Assembly: GCF_004005945.1 (NCBI RefSeq)
Contig: NZ_SACS01000005.1
Coordinates: 124,001 to 188,000, forward strand
From: Rheinheimera riviphila
GTDB lineage: Bacteria > Pseudomonadota > Gammaproteobacteria > Enterobacterales > Alteromonadaceae
Reading direction: 5' to 3'
DNA: 64,000 bases
The stretch's first letter is position 1, and the number at the start of each line of letters is the position of its first letter. This document shows, in pieces, positions 18,132 through 29,398 of this stretch. The position numbers and the translations under genes are program-made. The notes under the pieces were generated by a model that had not been told where the DNA came from, ran no database searches, and saw only the letters and a list, made by a program, of their open reading frames with translations.

Positions 18132-20156
18132 CTAAACCTTAAACATATGAATTGATTGCTGCAGCTGCTCGGCACTTTGTGCCACGGCATCGCTATGTTG
18201 CAGGGTACGGCTGGCTTTGTCGCTGCTTTGCTCGGCCAGTGTCACCATTGTGCTCATATTTTCGGTAATCGCCTGACCCAGACCCAACTGGTTCTGCGTG
18301 GCATCGGCGATGGCGGCGCTAATCTGCTGCATCTGGCTAATCGCCTGATTGATATTGCCAAGCGACTGCACCAGTTCAGCGGTGTGGCCAACACAGGTAT
18401 CGGCATCGGCTTTACCGCGGGTGATAGCGCTGACGGCGGCGGTACTTTGCTGCTGCAGATTTTGGATCATCTGGCGGATTTCATCGGTGGCACTTTGACT
18501 GCGCACGGCCAGCGAACGCACCTCGTCAGCGACCACTGCAAAACCCCGGCCTTGTTCGCCCGCCCGTGCTGCTTCGATTGCTGCGTTTAACGCCAGTAAA
18601 TTGGTTTGTTCGGCGATACCACGAATGGTCGCCAGAATGCTGCCGATGTTGTTCGATTGGTCATTTACTTTCAGCATAATCTCGGCGGTGCTGCTGAGCT
18701 GACTGGCCAAACCGGTAATCAGCAGATTGTTTTCGTTCGAGATGGTATCAATTTGCTCACTTTGCGTGCGGGCATGGTTCATTTCGTTTACTGCCTGATG
18801 GGCCTGCCCGGCAATCAGATTGGTATTTTCGGCCAGTTGGACTGTGGTGTCGTTGACCGCCGCAATTTGTTGCTGTTGTTGCTCCAGTGCCCGGTTAATT
18901 TCACCCACTTCGCCGCGTGAAAACTCGGCGCTTTGTTGCAGTTCAGTGGCGTTTTCGGCGATACCGCGAATGAGTTGGCTGAGCGCCTGGATCAGACTAT
19001 TCACTTTGGCCGACAGTGCGCCAAATTCGTCATCATTTTCAATAATAAGCTGCCGGCTCAGATCGCCGGCGGCGACTTGTCCCAGCACTTTGTTGATACT
19101 GCCAAGTGGCCGTAACATAGCGTTGATGGTGAAATAGGCCGCACCACCAGCTAAAGCAATTAACACCAACATCAGGATGAACGTGCGGACAGTGCCAAAA
19201 CTTAAGGTATCCGACATGTCATTTTGCAAACTGGAAAACTGTTGATCGGCACCGCTAACGACTGAATCTAAAGCGGTGACGGCCTGCGAAATGGCCTGCT
19301 CTGATGCGGTTAATTGCTGCCGGGCCTGCTGCAGCGCAGTCAGTTGTTGTAGTTTTTTCGCGACCAGGCCATTTTGATCGGCCACTTTTGCCTTCAGTGC
19401 AGCGAGCTGTTCATTAAAAGATGCCCACAAATCTTCTGCCCCAACTTCCGGCACCAGATTACCGACGTAATCGAGGTTACCTTGCATGTCGCTCAATGCA
19501 AATTCGATATTTTGCTGACTTTCCGTCAGTTGACTGACGTCGGTAAATGCGCCGGTTTCCCGCACCGTCTGCATCATTGCCAATAACTGGCCATCCACGC
19601 GACCGGCAGCACCCGCTATCAGCTCAAGCTGTTGTTGTTTGCCCGGAGTTTCCAGATAAGAAATATCGACAAGCGTCGCACCGGCATCGTCGATTAATTG
19701 CACCAGGGTCGTCAGTTCGGTTGCGGCAGCTGCGCCAGCAGTTACTGTGGTCAGTTTTGCTTCAAACATAGCCTTTACGGCAGTGACATAATCCTGATAG
19801 TGCTTAGCAGCTTCTTTTAATGGTTTATTTAAGGTGGTGTCGGCGGAGAGCAGCGCTTGTAATTGCTGCATATTTTGCTGATACAAAGCTTCGGCGCTGG
19901 CAAAATCGGTTTGATATTGCTGAATATCTTTGGTTTGTTCGGCGGTGAAACCTAAAGCCGATAATTTAGCCAGTTTCAGTAATTGAATTTGCGCTTTGTT
20001 GCTTTGTTGCTGCGCCGGTACTGCAACTTCGTTCACTCTGTTACTAGAGTCGGAAACGACGGCAAAACTCCACAAGGAGGATAGGCTGGCGATCAGCAGC
20101 AAAATTGCGATAAAGCCAAAGCCGATGATCACTTTGTGAGCAACAGTTAATTTCAT
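18132..20156 (-). CDS. Methyl-accepting chemotaxis protein beside the hut genes
   Basis: A 674-residue transmembrane chemoreceptor. TM1 is near 8-30 and a large, mostly helical Gln/Ala-rich periplasmic domain spans about 31-320. TM2 ([17 protein letters not shown]) follows, then HAMP ([20 protein letters not shown]). The cytoplasmic signalling tip is the invariant [20 protein letters not shown] with [12 protein letters not shown]. The sensor domain has no Cache or PAS signature I can name; its helical character suggests a four-helix-bundle type. Position next to hutH hints at histidine or urocanate sensing, which is inference only. Confidence 0.92.
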   Translation of the reverse strand: MKLTVAHKVIIGFGFIAILLLIASLSSLWSFAVVSDSSNRVNEVAVPAQQQSNKAQIQLLKLAKLSALGFTAEQTKDIQQYQTDFASAEALYQQNMQQLQALLSADTTLNKPLKEAAKHYQDYVTAVKAMFEAKLTTVTAGAAAATELTTLVQLIDDAGATLVDISYLETPGKQQQLELIAGAAGRVDGQLLAMMQTVRETGAFTDVSQLTESQQNIEFALSDMQGNLDYVGNLVPEVGAEDLWASFNEQLAALKAKVADQNGLVAKKLQQLTALQQARQQLTASEQAISQAVTALDSVVSGADQQFSSLQNDMSDTLSFGTVRTFILMLVLIALAGGAAYFTINAMLRPLGSINKVLGQVAAGDLSRQLIIENDDEFGALSAKVNSLIQALSQLIRGIAENATELQQSAEFSRGEVGEINRALEQQQQQIAAVNDTTVQLAENTNLIAGQAHQAVNEMNHARTQSEQIDTISNENNLLITGLASQLSSTAEIMLKVNDQSNNIGSILATIRGIAEQTNLLALNAAIEAARAGEQGRGFAVVADEVRSLAVRSQSATDEIRQMIQNLQQQSTAAVSAITRGKADADTCVGHTAELVQSLGNINQAISQMQQISAAIADATQNQLGLGQAITENMSTMVTLAEQSSDKASRTLQHSDAVAQSAEQLQQSIHMFKV

Positions 20157-20178
20157 GTCTAACCCTATTGTCGGTTGT

Positions 20179-20192
20179 CTTGTATGCAGAAG
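20179..20192. promoter_or_regulatory. Possible HutC-like site upstream of the chemoreceptor
   Basis: CTTGTATGCAGAAG matches the HutC-type operator pattern CTTGTATGTACAAG (recalled from Pseudomonas) at 12 of 14 positions. It starts 23 bp before the chemoreceptor start codon. The dyad is imperfect, so this is a weak call. Confidence 0.3.
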
Positions 20193-20432
20193 TCATTGCA
20201 ACTGCTGTAGTTATTATTGACACTCCTGTTCGAAGGTCAAAGACCTGCACGAAGTTAGCAGAGTTCAAATGGCTGGTCTAGCCAGTTGTTCAGAAATAAT
20301 GCAATTACGAAGACGGAAGCGAATTTCGGGGAACAGACGGGAAAAGTGGCAGAACCGTTGAGATAAATAGAACACAAAGTGTCAAACACTGCTGCCGCCG
20401 CGATGAAACCGGCGACAGCAGTGGCTGATCAA

Positions 20433-21971
20433 TTAGTTTTGGCTTGGCAACATCGCTGCAGGCAACAACGCCGTTAACCTGCCATCGCGCAGCAGGTTGG
20501 CTGCGTCTTCGATATCCGGCGCAAAATAACGATCTTCCGCATAAAACGGCACTTGCGCGCGCAAAATGGCTTTCGCTTGTTCCACTTTGGCTGAAGCTTT
20601 TAATGGTGCACGGAAGTCGAGGCCTTGTACCGAAGCCAGATATTCCACTGCCAATACGCCTAAGGTATTTTCGGCCATTTCAGCTAAACGACGGGCGGCA
20701 AAAGTGGCCATTGATACATGGTCTTCCTGGTTGGCAGAGGTTGGCAGACTATCCACCGAAGCAGGATGCGCCAGTGATTTATTCTCAGAAGCAAGGGCTG
20801 CCGCTGTCACTTGCGCAATCATAAAGCCTGAATTGACGCCGCCATTGTTGACTAAAAATGCCGGTAATTTCGACAGGTGCGAGTCAATCAACAGCGCCAT
20901 CCGACGTTCTGACAAAGAGCCAATTTCCGCAATCGCTAATGCCAGATTGTCCGCCGCCATTGCCACCGGCTCTGCGTGGAAATTACCACCAGAAATAATG
21001 TCGTTTTCGGCGGCAAATACTAATGGATTGTCGGTGACGCCATTGGCTTCAATCAGTAACGTCACTGCTGAGTTACGAATTTGGGTTAAACAGGCGCCCA
21101 TCACTTGTGGTTGGCAACGCAAGCTGTATGGGTCTTGCACTTTTTCACAGTTTTTATGCGAATCAGCGATTTCTGACGAATCCTCTAACAATGCGCGATA
21201 AATCACCGCGGCATCAATCTGACCTGGTTGACCGCGTACCGCATGAATACGCGCATCAAACGGCGAGCGGCTGCCCATCGCAGCTTCAACGCTAATGGCA
21301 CCAATGACTGAAGCAGCAGCATATAAATCTTCTGCGCGGAACAAGCCTTCCAGCGCCAGCGCAGTCGAAGCTTGGGTGCCGTTAAGCAGCGCCAGACCTT
21401 CTTTGGCGGCCAGTACAATAGGCGCTAAACCGGCAATGGCTAAACCTTCTTTGGCGCTGTAAATCTGACCTGCGATGGTCACTTCACCTTCACCAATCAG
21501 CGGCAGCACCATATGCGATAACGGCGCTAAGTCGCCGGAAGCGCCGACTGAGCCTTTTTTCGGAATACATGGATAAACTTCGGCGTTCACCAGTGCGATC
21601 AAAGCGTTAATGACTAAAGGCCGCACACCAGAATAACCACGGGCCAAGCTATTGATTTTTAATACCATCATCAGGCGAACTGTGCTGTCGTCCATCAAGT
21701 CGCCAAAACCGGCGGCGTGCGATAACACGATCGAGCGCTGCAATAATTCCAGCTGATCTTTATTAATTTTGGTGTTAGCCAACAAGCCAAAACCAGTGTT
21801 GATACCATAGACGGTGCGATCTTCAGCGATAATATTGGCAACCGTTTGCGCTGAAGCTTCGATACCTGGTAAGGCGGATGCATCGAGCGTCAGCTGCACT
21901 GCGCCTTGTTGCACTTGACGCAGTTGGGGCAGGGTTAATTCACCTGGCACGATATTCAATTGATAAGTCAT
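20433..21971 (-). CDS. hutH: Histidine ammonia-lyase
   Basis: Deaminates histidine to trans-urocanate, the first step of the hut pathway, in the cytoplasm. It has 512 residues, the usual length. The MIO prosthetic group forms from the Ala-Ser-Gly triad at 144-146 ([15 protein letters not shown]). Other family marks are the N-terminal VYGINTGFG with the catalytic tyrosine, [11 protein letters not shown], and [14 protein letters not shown] (here [12 protein letters not shown]). It lies 99 bp after hutU on the same strand, probably in the hutC-hutU-hutH operon. Confidence 0.98.
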   Translation of the reverse strand: MTYQLNIVPGELTLPQLRQVQQGAVQLTLDASALPGIEASAQTVANIIAEDRTVYGINTGFGLLANTKINKDQLELLQRSIVLSHAAGFGDLMDDSTVRLMMVLKINSLARGYSGVRPLVINALIALVNAEVYPCIPKKGSVGASGDLAPLSHMVLPLIGEGEVTIAGQIYSAKEGLAIAGLAPIVLAAKEGLALLNGTQASTALALEGLFRAEDLYAAASVIGAISVEAAMGSRSPFDARIHAVRGQPGQIDAAVIYRALLEDSSEIADSHKNCEKVQDPYSLRCQPQVMGACLTQIRNSAVTLLIEANGVTDNPLVFAAENDIISGGNFHAEPVAMAADNLALAIAEIGSLSERRMALLIDSHLSKLPAFLVNNGGVNSGFMIAQVTAAALASENKSLAHPASVDSLPTSANQEDHVSMATFAARRLAEMAENTLGVLAVEYLASVQGLDFRAPLKASAKVEQAKAILRAQVPFYAEDRYFAPDIEDAANLLRDGRLTALLPAAMLPSQN

Positions 21972-22070
21972 TTATTACCCTTATTTGTTTGGATCGGCCG
22001 CTGGCAATGGCGGCCTATCGGAATTTTTGGCAGCGGTGGTTTGCCGCACGCCAGCTGTTGGTTGTGTCCG

Positions 22071-23765
22071 TTATTTTTTACCGTTGGCGCCCGGCACCAT
22101 TGGTAAATCCAGCCCTTGTGCCACAGCGCAATTTTTGGCGATATCGTAACCAGCGTCGGCGTGACGCATCACACCAGTGCCCGGGTCATTCCACAGCACG
22201 CGGCCTAAACGTGCGGCTGCGGCATCGGTACCGTCGGCTAAAATCACCACACCAGAATGCTGGCTGTAACCCATGCCGACGCCACCACCATGGTGCAGCG
22301 ACACCCAGGTCGCGCCACCGGCGGTATTGAGCAAGGCGTTCAGCAGTGGCCAGTCAGAAACAGCGTCTGAACCATCCAGCATCGCTTCGGTTTCGCGGTT
22401 TGGCGAAGCGACTGAGCCAGAATCTAAATGGTCACGGCCGATAATAATTGGCGCGGACAACTCGCCATTTTTCACCATTTCGTTAAAGGCCAAAGCAATC
22501 CGGGCACGGTCTTTTAAGCCGATCCAGCAAATCCGTGCCGGTAAACCCTGGAATTTAATCCGCTCACGCGCCATATCGAGCCAGTTATGCAGGTGAGGAT
22601 TGTCCGGGATCAGCTCTTTGACTTTGGCGTCCGTTTTATAGATATCTTCCGGGTCACCCGACAGCGCCACCCAGCGGAACGGGCCAATACCTTCACAGAA
22701 CAGCGGACGGATATAAGCTGGTACAAAACCAGGGTAATCAAAGGCGTTTTCCACGCCAACGTCTTTCGCCATCTGGCGGATGTTGTTGCCATAATCGACA
22801 GCAACGGCGCCACGGGTTTGCATTTCAAGCGTTGCCAGTACCTGCACTGCCATGGCTTTTTTCGCTTCGGTCACCACATGGGCTTCGTCTTTTAAGCGCT
22901 CAGCTTTGGCTTGTTCCATGCTCCAGCCTTGTGGCAGGTAGCCGTTGAGTGGATCGTGGGCCGAAGTCTGGTCAGTGACGACATCCGGGATAATATTGCG
23001 TGCGACGAGCTCGGCGAAAATATCGGCCGCATTGCCGAGCAGGCCAATCGACGTTGGTTTGCCAGCAGCTTTGGCAGCTTCGAGCTGCGCTAATGCTTCG
23101 TCGAGTGAAAAGGCTTTTTGGTCGACATAACCGGTGCGCAGGCGAAAATCGATACGAGACTCATCGACTTCACAGGCAATCATATGGAAACCAGCCATGG
23201 TGCCAGCGAGTGGCTGCGCGCCACCCATGCCACCTAAACCGCCGGTTAAAATCCACTTACCGGCCGGTTTACCATCAAAATGTTGTTTGGCGATGGCGAC
23301 AAAAGTCTCGTAAGTGCCTTGCACAATGCCCTGGGTACCGATGTAAATCCAGGAGCCGGCAGTCATCTGGCCGTACATCGCCAGGCCTTGTTTATCGAGC
23401 TCGTTAAAATGCTCCCAGGTCGCCCAGTGTGGCACTAAGTTCGAGTTCGCCAGTAACACCCGTGGTGCGTCCGGATGGGTTGGAAACACGCCAACCGGTT
23501 TACCGCTTTGAATAAGCAACGTCTGGTTGTCTTCTAACCGGTCCAGCACTTCAACAATTTTGTCGTAGCTCGCCCAATCGCGCGCGGCACGGCCGATGCC
23601 GCCGTACACCACTAAGGAAGTTGGGTGTTCGGCCACGTCCGGATCGAGGTTGTTCATCAACATCCGTTTGGCGGCTTCGGTCTGCCAACTCTTGGCGGTG
23701 ATTTGGCTGCCGCGGGCGGCGCGGATCACCCGGCTAGGGTCAAGTCTGGAATTGTTGTTGCTCAT
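22071..23765 (-). CDS. hutU: Urocanate hydratase (urocanase)
   Basis: Converts urocanate to 4-imidazolone-5-propionate using tightly bound NAD. It has 564 residues (family about 555-560). Conserved segments include [14 protein letters not shown] in the NAD-binding region, [18 protein letters not shown], the [16 protein letters not shown] motif with the catalytic cysteine region, and [17 protein letters not shown]. It starts 7 bp after the hutC stop, so it is cotranscribed with its repressor. Confidence 0.98.
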   Translation of the reverse strand: MSNNNSRLDPSRVIRAARGSQITAKSWQTEAAKRMLMNNLDPDVAEHPTSLVVYGGIGRAARDWASYDKIVEVLDRLEDNQTLLIQSGKPVGVFPTHPDAPRVLLANSNLVPHWATWEHFNELDKQGLAMYGQMTAGSWIYIGTQGIVQGTYETFVAIAKQHFDGKPAGKWILTGGLGGMGGAQPLAGTMAGFHMIACEVDESRIDFRLRTGYVDQKAFSLDEALAQLEAAKAAGKPTSIGLLGNAADIFAELVARNIIPDVVTDQTSAHDPLNGYLPQGWSMEQAKAERLKDEAHVVTEAKKAMAVQVLATLEMQTRGAVAVDYGNNIRQMAKDVGVENAFDYPGFVPAYIRPLFCEGIGPFRWVALSGDPEDIYKTDAKVKELIPDNPHLHNWLDMARERIKFQGLPARICWIGLKDRARIALAFNEMVKNGELSAPIIIGRDHLDSGSVASPNRETEAMLDGSDAVSDWPLLNALLNTAGGATWVSLHHGGGVGMGYSQHSGVVILADGTDAAAARLGRVLWNDPGTGVMRHADAGYDIAKNCAVAQGLDLPMVPGANGKK

Positions 23766-23772
23766 AGGATTC

Positions 23773-24498
23773 TCACTTTTTGCTCGAGGTGTTGATATTC
23801 AGATGACCGCCAAGCCGGTAGCGGCTGCCAGCGGAAGTTAAATAGGCAAAACTGACGGCGCCTTCGCGGCTAAAAGTACGGCGGGTTAACCGCAGGCAAG
23901 GCTCGGTTTTATTAATTTTCAGATATTTACAGGTAAATTCGTCCGGCAGAATGGCTTCCACCACGTGGTCGGCTTCGGTTAACGGCGCCACTGCACTTAA
24001 ATATTCATGAGGAGTTTGCTGCACAAAATCCTGCTGCAAATAAGCCGGAATTTGTTTTGGATTGACAAAACGGGCTTCGAGTTGCAGCGGTTGTTGATTG
24101 TCGTAATGCACGATGAGCGAAAAAAACACCGGTTCATTACGCTGTAAACCCAAAGCGCCGGCCACGATTGTCGGGCAGGGCAACTCAGTCAGCTGCACCA
24201 GTTCGGCCGAATGAAAATGGCCCCGCGCCTGAATTTCATCGGCGATATTGCGAATTTCCAGCAGCGCAGATTGCGACTTGGCGCTCGCGACAAAACTGCC
24301 GACACCTTGGGTGCGATACAACACACCTTGTTCGGTCAGCTCTTGCAGCGCACGGCGGGCGGTCATCCGGCTAACGGCAAATTGCTCGCACAATTCATTT
24401 TCTGACGGCACCCGGCTATGTTCGGGCCAATTGCCAGATTCAATCTGACTGAAAATAAATTCTTTAATGGCGGCAAATTTGGGGGTGCTGCTGGTCAT
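23773..24498 (-). CDS. hutC: Histidine utilisation repressor HutC (GntR/HutC family)
   Basis: A 241-residue GntR-type repressor of the hut genes. The N-terminal winged helix (about 8-75) has [20 protein letters not shown] and [20 protein letters not shown]. The C-terminal UTRA effector-binding domain (about 95-235) probably senses urocanate, as in known HutC proteins. The ATG at 24498 gives the family N-terminus ([13 protein letters not shown]); 22 codons of upstream frame were rejected. A palindromic operator lies 46-57 bp upstream, consistent with autorepression. Confidence 0.94.
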   Translation of the reverse strand: MTSSTPKFAAIKEFIFSQIESGNWPEHSRVPSENELCEQFAVSRMTARRALQELTEQGVLYRTQGVGSFVASAKSQSALLEIRNIADEIQARGHFHSAELVQLTELPCPTIVAGALGLQRNEPVFFSLIVHYDNQQPLQLEARFVNPKQIPAYLQQDFVQQTPHEYLSAVAPLTEADHVVEAILPDEFTCKYLKINKTEPCLRLTRRTFSREGAVSFAYLTSAGSRYRLGGHLNINTSSKK

Positions 24499-24543
24499 GG
24501 GACAATCCAAAAGCTGTGATGGCGGAAAAATAGCTGAATCTGG

Positions 24544-24555
24544 TTGTATATACAA
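24544..24555. promoter_or_regulatory. HutC operator in the hutC-hutI divergent region
   Basis: TTGTATATACAA is a perfect 12-bp palindrome, and with the flanking bases it reads GTTGTATATACAAGC. It matches the operator type known for HutC of pseudomonads. It lies between hutC and hutI, so it could repress both directions. Confidence 0.75.
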
Positions 24556-24718
24556 GCGGATCAAGTAGAATTATTTACAGCGCCGACCAGTGTGAATTGA
24601 CGCAAATTGGCAACTCCACTGGCCAGTTTGCTCTGGTGTTGGTGCTAACATATTCATCATGCTGTTGTTTTTGGTTTGGCTGTTTTTGATTTAGTTGTTT
24701 TTCAGCTTTGGAGCTTTC

Positions 24719-25957
24719 ATGTCTACGATCCAGCAATTCGACGCCATTTGGCACAATGTTCACTTGGCGACGATGACCAATAATGGCCAGCCGTATGGCG
24801 CTATCCGCGATGGTGCGCTGGCGGTGAAAGACGGCTTGATTGCCTGGTGTGGCCCCAAAGCGGAACTGCCGCCTTGTGATTTATTAGCGACCCCTTTGTT
24901 TGACGGTCAGGGCCAGTGGTTAATCCCGGGCCTGATCGACTGCCACACCCACCTGGTGTATGCCGGTAGTCGCGCCAATGAATTCGAAATGCGCTTAAAT
25001 GGCGCCAGTTATCAGGATATCGCGGCGGCTGGCGGTGGTATAAAATCGACCGTCGCGGCCACCCGCGCAGCTTCGCATGAAGAGTTATTTGTACTGGGCA
25101 AAGACCGCTTAAATGCGCTGCTCAGCCAGGGTGTGACCACAGTGGAGATTAAATCCGGTTATGGTCTGAACCTGGAAACCGAGCAAAAAATTCTGGAAGT
25201 GGCAAAAATCCTCGACGAAAACCATCCCATTCAGATCGAAAAAACCTTTTTAGGTGCCCATGCTTTGCCAGCTGAATTCGCTAACGACAGCGAGGGTTAT
25301 ATTGACTTGGTCGTGGACACCATGTTGCCAGCCTTGCATGCCCAAGGTCTGGTCGATGCGGTGGATGTATTTTGTGAAGGCATTGGTTTTTCAGTGGCAC
25401 AAAGCCGGCGCTTGTTTGAAAAAGCCCGCGCACTGGGCTTGCCGGTGAAAGCTCATGCCGAGCAATTATCGGCGCTGGGTGGTGCTTCGCTGGTGGCGGA
25501 ATTTGGCGGTTTGTCGGCCGATCATATTGAATATCTGACCGAAACCGATGTGCAGGCGATGGCAAAAGCGGGTACTGTCGCAGTGCTGTTGCCGGGCGCT
25601 TATTACTTTTTACGCGAAACCAAAATGCCGCCAATCGATTTATTGCGCCAATATCAGGTGCCCATCGCGGTATCCACCGACTTAAACCCAGGGACTTCGC
25701 CGCTCTGTAATCTGCCATTGATGCTGAATATGGCTTGTACCTTGTTCCGCTTAACGCCGGAAGAAGCTTTGCAAGGTGTGACCATCAACGCTGCCAAAGC
25801 GCTGGGTAAAACCGACCGCGGTAGCTTGCAGGCCGGTCACCGAGCCGATTTTGGCTTGTATGCCATCAGCCAACCGGCCGAGCTTTGTTATCAGTTTGGG
25901 GTTAGTCAGCTTAAGCAATTGATAATTAATGGAAAAGAAGTGAATGTTCGCCGCTGA
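24719..25957 (+). CDS. hutI: Imidazolonepropionase
   Basis: Hydrolyses 4-imidazolone-5-propionate to N-formimidoyl-L-glutamate, the third step of histidine degradation. It has 412 residues, the family length. It is an amidohydrolase with metal ligands in [23 protein letters not shown] and KAHAEQLS, and the DLNPGTSP motif carrying the final aspartate. The ATG at 24719 follows GGAG at good spacing; eight upstream codons were rejected. It is divergent from hutC and followed in the same direction by a GGDEF/EAL gene. Confidence 0.98.
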   Translation: MSTIQQFDAIWHNVHLATMTNNGQPYGAIRDGALAVKDGLIAWCGPKAELPPCDLLATPLFDGQGQWLIPGLIDCHTHLVYAGSRANEFEMRLNGASYQDIAAAGGGIKSTVAATRAASHEELFVLGKDRLNALLSQGVTTVEIKSGYGLNLETEQKILEVAKILDENHPIQIEKTFLGAHALPAEFANDSEGYIDLVVDTMLPALHAQGLVDAVDVFCEGIGFSVAQSRRLFEKARALGLPVKAHAEQLSALGGASLVAEFGGLSADHIEYLTETDVQAMAKAGTVAVLLPGAYYFLRETKMPPIDLLRQYQVPIAVSTDLNPGTSPLCNLPLMLNMACTLFRLTPEEALQGVTINAAKALGKTDRGSLQAGHRADFGLYAISQPAELCYQFGVSQLKQLIINGKEVNVRR

Positions 25958-26024
25958 GGCTGACTTTACAAAATAATGAAAAAGAGTAAGCTCAGCAGTA
26001 TCTGTCCAAAGCCGGATTACAGCA

Positions 26025-27551
26025 GTGAAAAAAGTAGTTTTGCTGATCAGCGTCAGCGCTTGGCCTGTCTATGCTTTGTCGCATTTAGTGGAGCAAGCCA
26101 ATTGGTTGCTGCCGTTGTTGTTGATTGGTGTGCTGGTGGTGGCTGGCTTGTGGCAACGCTCCGAGCGGCAACGCCAGAAGCTGCAACAACAACTGGATTT
26201 ACAACCGCTGACGCCGGACAGTTTTCGGTTATTGCACGACGAAATTACCGGTTATCCCAACAAATTGGCGCTGGAACAGCAGCTTGAAGTGCTGCTGCGG
26301 CGTCAGCCTTCGCAGCATTTTTCGCTATTGCTGCTGAAAATCAAAGACTTCGAACAAATCAATAAAGTGCTGGGTCACAGCAACAGCAACTTATTGCTGA
26401 CGCAAATCGCCTCCCGGATTAATCAGCATTTAATCAGCGAACCCGATGTGCTGCAGCTGGAATGGCAAGGGCAATACGCCTCCGTGGTGCATTTGGGCGG
26501 TGTCGATTTTGCCGCCTGGGTCAATGCCAGTCGTAAACAGCATCTGGCCGAATATCTGGCGCAGCGCATTGAGCATGAAGTGCCGGAACCTTTGTTAATC
26601 CATGGTTGTGGTATTGAATACCGTATCGCCAGTGGTGTGGCGCATTATCCGCAGCACGGTACTTTACTCAATGACTTACTGGATAAAGCCCATCAGGCGC
26701 TGCAACAACATTTGTGGCGTTATAGCGATACCCAGGTATTTTCCGAAGAGATGCAAAGCTACACCGACGACAAGCTGACGATGATGTCGCAGCTGAGCGT
26801 CGCCATTTCACAGCGGCAGTTGCAACTGGACGTGCAGCCGCAGATCCAGCTGCTTGACCAGCAAGTGCTGGCGGCCGAAGTGCTGCTACGTTGGCAACAT
26901 CCAGAGCGGGGTTTATTGGCACCCAAAGATTTTCTGCCGCTGGCGGAATCCATCGGCATGATTTATCCGCTGACACAGTGGGTGCTGCAACAAAGCATTC
27001 AGATCATGCAGCAGTTAAAACAAGATGGCTTTTCGATTGCGCTGGCGGTGAATCTGGCTAGCCGTGATTTGATGCAGGTTGAATTGGTCGAGCAATTACA
27101 ACAAATGCTGGAAGACGCTGATGTTGACCCTAAGTTACTGATCCTGGAAATCAAAGAAGATGCCTTGCTGATTGAACCTGGCAAAGCACTGAATGTGTTG
27201 AACCGGCTCAATCAGCTCGGCGTGCAGCTTGCGCTGGATGATTTTGGCACCGGCTTTTCGTCGTTAGGTTATCTGCGTCAATTGCCCATTCAGCAAGTGA
27301 AAGTGGATTGCTCTTTTATCGCCGGTTTACATCGGTCAGATACGCAGGCGGCAGTCACCGGCGCTATTTTGGATGTGGCGCGAAACTTACAGCTTACTGT
27401 GGTTGCCGAGGGGATTGAAGAGCAGGCCGTGGCCGACAAATTAAAACTCATGGGTTGCCATCGTGGCCAGGGTTTTTTGTATTCCAGACCTTTTGCGCTG
27501 CATGGTTTACCGGCCTGGATTAAACAGTATCAGTATCATCAAAAGCGTTAA
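26025..27551 (+). CDS. EAL-domain c-di-GMP protein with degenerate GGDEF, inside the hut locus
   Basis: 508 residues. An N-terminal signal/anchor has two short hydrophobic stretches (about 3-18 and 28-42). A GGDEF-like domain follows (about 65-230) in which the active-site loop reads HLGGVDFAAW, so it is not expected to make c-di-GMP. The EAL domain (about 245-500) reads AAEVLLRW at the signature and keeps the key residues: N in NLASRD, E in LEIKED, DD in LALDDFGTGFSSLGYL, K in VKVD, E in AEGIEEQ and Q in RGQGFLYSRP. It may therefore be an active phosphodiesterase. The start is GTG. It lies between hutI and the opposite-facing hutG. Confidence 0.88.
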   Translation: MKKVVLLISVSAWPVYALSHLVEQANWLLPLLLIGVLVVAGLWQRSERQRQKLQQQLDLQPLTPDSFRLLHDEITGYPNKLALEQQLEVLLRRQPSQHFSLLLLKIKDFEQINKVLGHSNSNLLLTQIASRINQHLISEPDVLQLEWQGQYASVVHLGGVDFAAWVNASRKQHLAEYLAQRIEHEVPEPLLIHGCGIEYRIASGVAHYPQHGTLLNDLLDKAHQALQQHLWRYSDTQVFSEEMQSYTDDKLTMMSQLSVAISQRQLQLDVQPQIQLLDQQVLAAEVLLRWQHPERGLLAPKDFLPLAESIGMIYPLTQWVLQQSIQIMQQLKQDGFSIALAVNLASRDLMQVELVEQLQQMLEDADVDPKLLILEIKEDALLIEPGKALNVLNRLNQLGVQLALDDFGTGFSSLGYLRQLPIQQVKVDCSFIAGLHRSDTQAAVTGAILDVARNLQLTVVAEGIEEQAVADKLKLMGCHRGQGFLYSRPFALHGLPAWIKQYQYHQKR

Positions 27552-27617
27552 ACATGACACCTTGCTGCCAACATCTGGCGACAAGGTGCTGTATTTGAAC
27601 GTCAAAGTGTTTAATCG

Positions 27618-28712
27618 CTAACCCGCAGTTTTAGCCTGAATAAACGCCAATACCAATGCAGTTAATACCTGACCAGCTTCCGACATCCCCGCCGCTAAAC
27701 CGGCCGGATGTTGCGACGGCGCCGCTTCGGCCAGATGCAAATAACGGCTTTGTGGCAAGCTGGCAAAATAGTACACATAACGCTCAGCGCTTGCGACAGT
27801 CACCCCACAATTGGTAAAAGCACTAACCGGCATCATGCTGATACTGTCGGTATCAAGCTCAATGCCCAGTGGGGTTGAAGAGTTGTGTGTTGGAATGCTG
27901 GGTTTTGAACCGTTTGGCTGGTCAGCTTCGAAATAATCCCATGCTAACTGCAGCGACTGTTCAAAACTGTAGTGTTGTCGCAAATACATATCCTGATAAC
28001 TGCAAAATCCAACTCCTGCCTGCTGCATCTGTACCAAGGCAGCCGCTGAATTTTTCAGCTCGTGCAAGCCGACCACAAAATAACGGTCCAGCCACTGCTG
28101 CGCCTTGGCGTAACTAAAGCCATTACCGCTGTGGCGTCCTTCTAACAATCGAAAATCACAATGCGGGTCGAGATTAACAGCGTTCACCGCAGCACCGGTC
28201 TGCTTTGCCAGCGCCTGTAAAATGGGCAGTGCATTGTTGTGGCCACCGCCAATCACAATCGGTAATAGCCCGGCGGCGAAAATGGCCTGCACCACCGGTG
28301 TTACACGCTCGTCGACTTGTGCACAAAGCGCCCGTAATAAAGTCAGCTGCGCCGGGTCTTTTACCTCCAGACTCTGACTTTGTTGTTGCAAATCAGCGCA
28401 GTGGATTTCGCCAGCAATCCAGATTTTTGCACCATCCACAAAAGGATTGGCTTGTAAGTTCAGGAAACGTTTTAAAAAAGCCAGAAAACCAAGATCAGCG
28501 CCACCGTTGCCAAGATTGGCTCTGGGGCCGATATCTTCCGGAATGCCGAGGATCACAAAACGCACACCAGCGGTTTTAGCTTGTTGCAGGGCAGGGGTGA
28601 AATCGCTATCAGACTCAGGCCAGAACAAGGTTTCACCCAGTCTGGTTTCGCCGCTGCGCAGTTGTTGAAAGGCCGCCAAAGTGGCGGCCTGATAAGATTG
28701 AATCTGATGCAT
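27618..28712 (-). CDS. hutG: Formimidoylglutamase / ureohydrolase-family enzyme HutG
   Basis: A 364-residue arginase-superfamily enzyme expected to hydrolyse N-formimidoyl-glutamate to glutamate and formamide, the last hut step. Mn2+ ligands are visible in IGGGHNNALP (histidine), NLDPHCDFR (DxHxD) and IELDTDSI (DxD). The inserted segment around QPNGSKPSIPTHNSSTP is longer than in typical family members. It is encoded opposite to hutI with the c-di-GMP gene between them. It lies 36 bp downstream of rraA on the same strand and may be cotranscribed with it. Confidence 0.92.
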   Translation of the reverse strand: MHQIQSYQAATLAAFQQLRSGETRLGETLFWPESDSDFTPALQQAKTAGVRFVILGIPEDIGPRANLGNGGADLGFLAFLKRFLNLQANPFVDGAKIWIAGEIHCADLQQQSQSLEVKDPAQLTLLRALCAQVDERVTPVVQAIFAAGLLPIVIGGGHNNALPILQALAKQTGAAVNAVNLDPHCDFRLLEGRHSGNGFSYAKAQQWLDRYFVVGLHELKNSAAALVQMQQAGVGFCSYQDMYLRQHYSFEQSLQLAWDYFEADQPNGSKPSIPTHNSSTPLGIELDTDSISMMPVSAFTNCGVTVASAERYVYYFASLPQSRYLHLAEAAPSQHPAGLAAGMSEAGQVLTALVLAFIQAKTAG

Positions 28713-28748
28713 AGAGTTGCGTGTTATCAGTTGGTTAAAATAGTTGGT

Positions 28749-29234
28749 TTATTCAATATCCAGCGCATCGGCAGATAAAATAATGCCGGTGCTGTCGGCA
28801 TATAAATGATCGTCAGGCAGGAAAGTCACACCGGCAAAACAAACCGGCACATCCGTTTCGCCAAAGCCTTGATCATCAGCGCCAACCGGAATGGCGTTAA
28901 CCGCCTGAATACCAATATCAAAGTCTTCCAGCGTATCCACATCACGCACACTGCCGTAAACCACAATGCCTTCCCAGCCATTCTCGGCCGCCATGGTTGC
29001 AAGCTCGGCGTCGATTAAGGCACGACGGGCAGAACCACCACCATCAATCAACAACACTTTACCAACGCCCGGCTCAGCCAGCATTTGCCGTACCAGGCCA
29101 TTGTCTTCAAAACATTTAACGGTATGGATTTTGCCCCCGAAAGAGCGACGACCACCATAATTGGCAAACAGTGGCTCCACCACATCGATCATGTCTGCAT
29201 ACAAATCACATAATTCAGAAGTATTGTATTGCAT
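28749..29234 (-). CDS. rraA: Regulator of RNase E activity RraA
   Basis: A 161-residue protein, the length of E. coli RraA, which binds RNase E and inhibits RNA degradation. Characteristic segments are the N-terminal [53 protein letters not shown] and [11 protein letters not shown]. RraA proteins resemble the HMG aldolase fold, and a metal-dependent aldolase role cannot be excluded. It lies upstream of hutG on the same strand. Confidence 0.95.
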   Translation of the reverse strand: MQYNTSELCDLYADMIDVVEPLFANYGGRRSFGGKIHTVKCFEDNGLVRQMLAEPGVGKVLLIDGGGSARRALIDAELATMAAENGWEGIVVYGSVRDVDTLEDFDIGIQAVNAIPVGADDQGFGETDVPVCFAGVTFLPDDHLYADSTGIILSADALDIE

Positions 29235-29398
29235 CTGTCAGTCCACCTGATAAGTCATTGATCCAGAGCACAGTATAAACTTATCCTCGTTAAGCTCAAG
29301 CTGGGTTTTTCGAAGGTCAATTTAGCGGGGCAAAGTGCAAATATCTGATGAGTGTGTTAATTTTTACATTCATCCCTTCTTAATTTAGGAAAAGTTGC

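Noticed and set aside
21107-21295. Short frames antisense to hutH and hutU
   Set aside because: They lie wholly opposite strongly conserved coding sequence, with no start signals.
25976-26287. Frame just after hutI overlapping the GGDEF/EAL gene
   Set aside because: The overlapping frame from 26025 encodes recognisable domains for over 1.5 kb; this one is its shadow.
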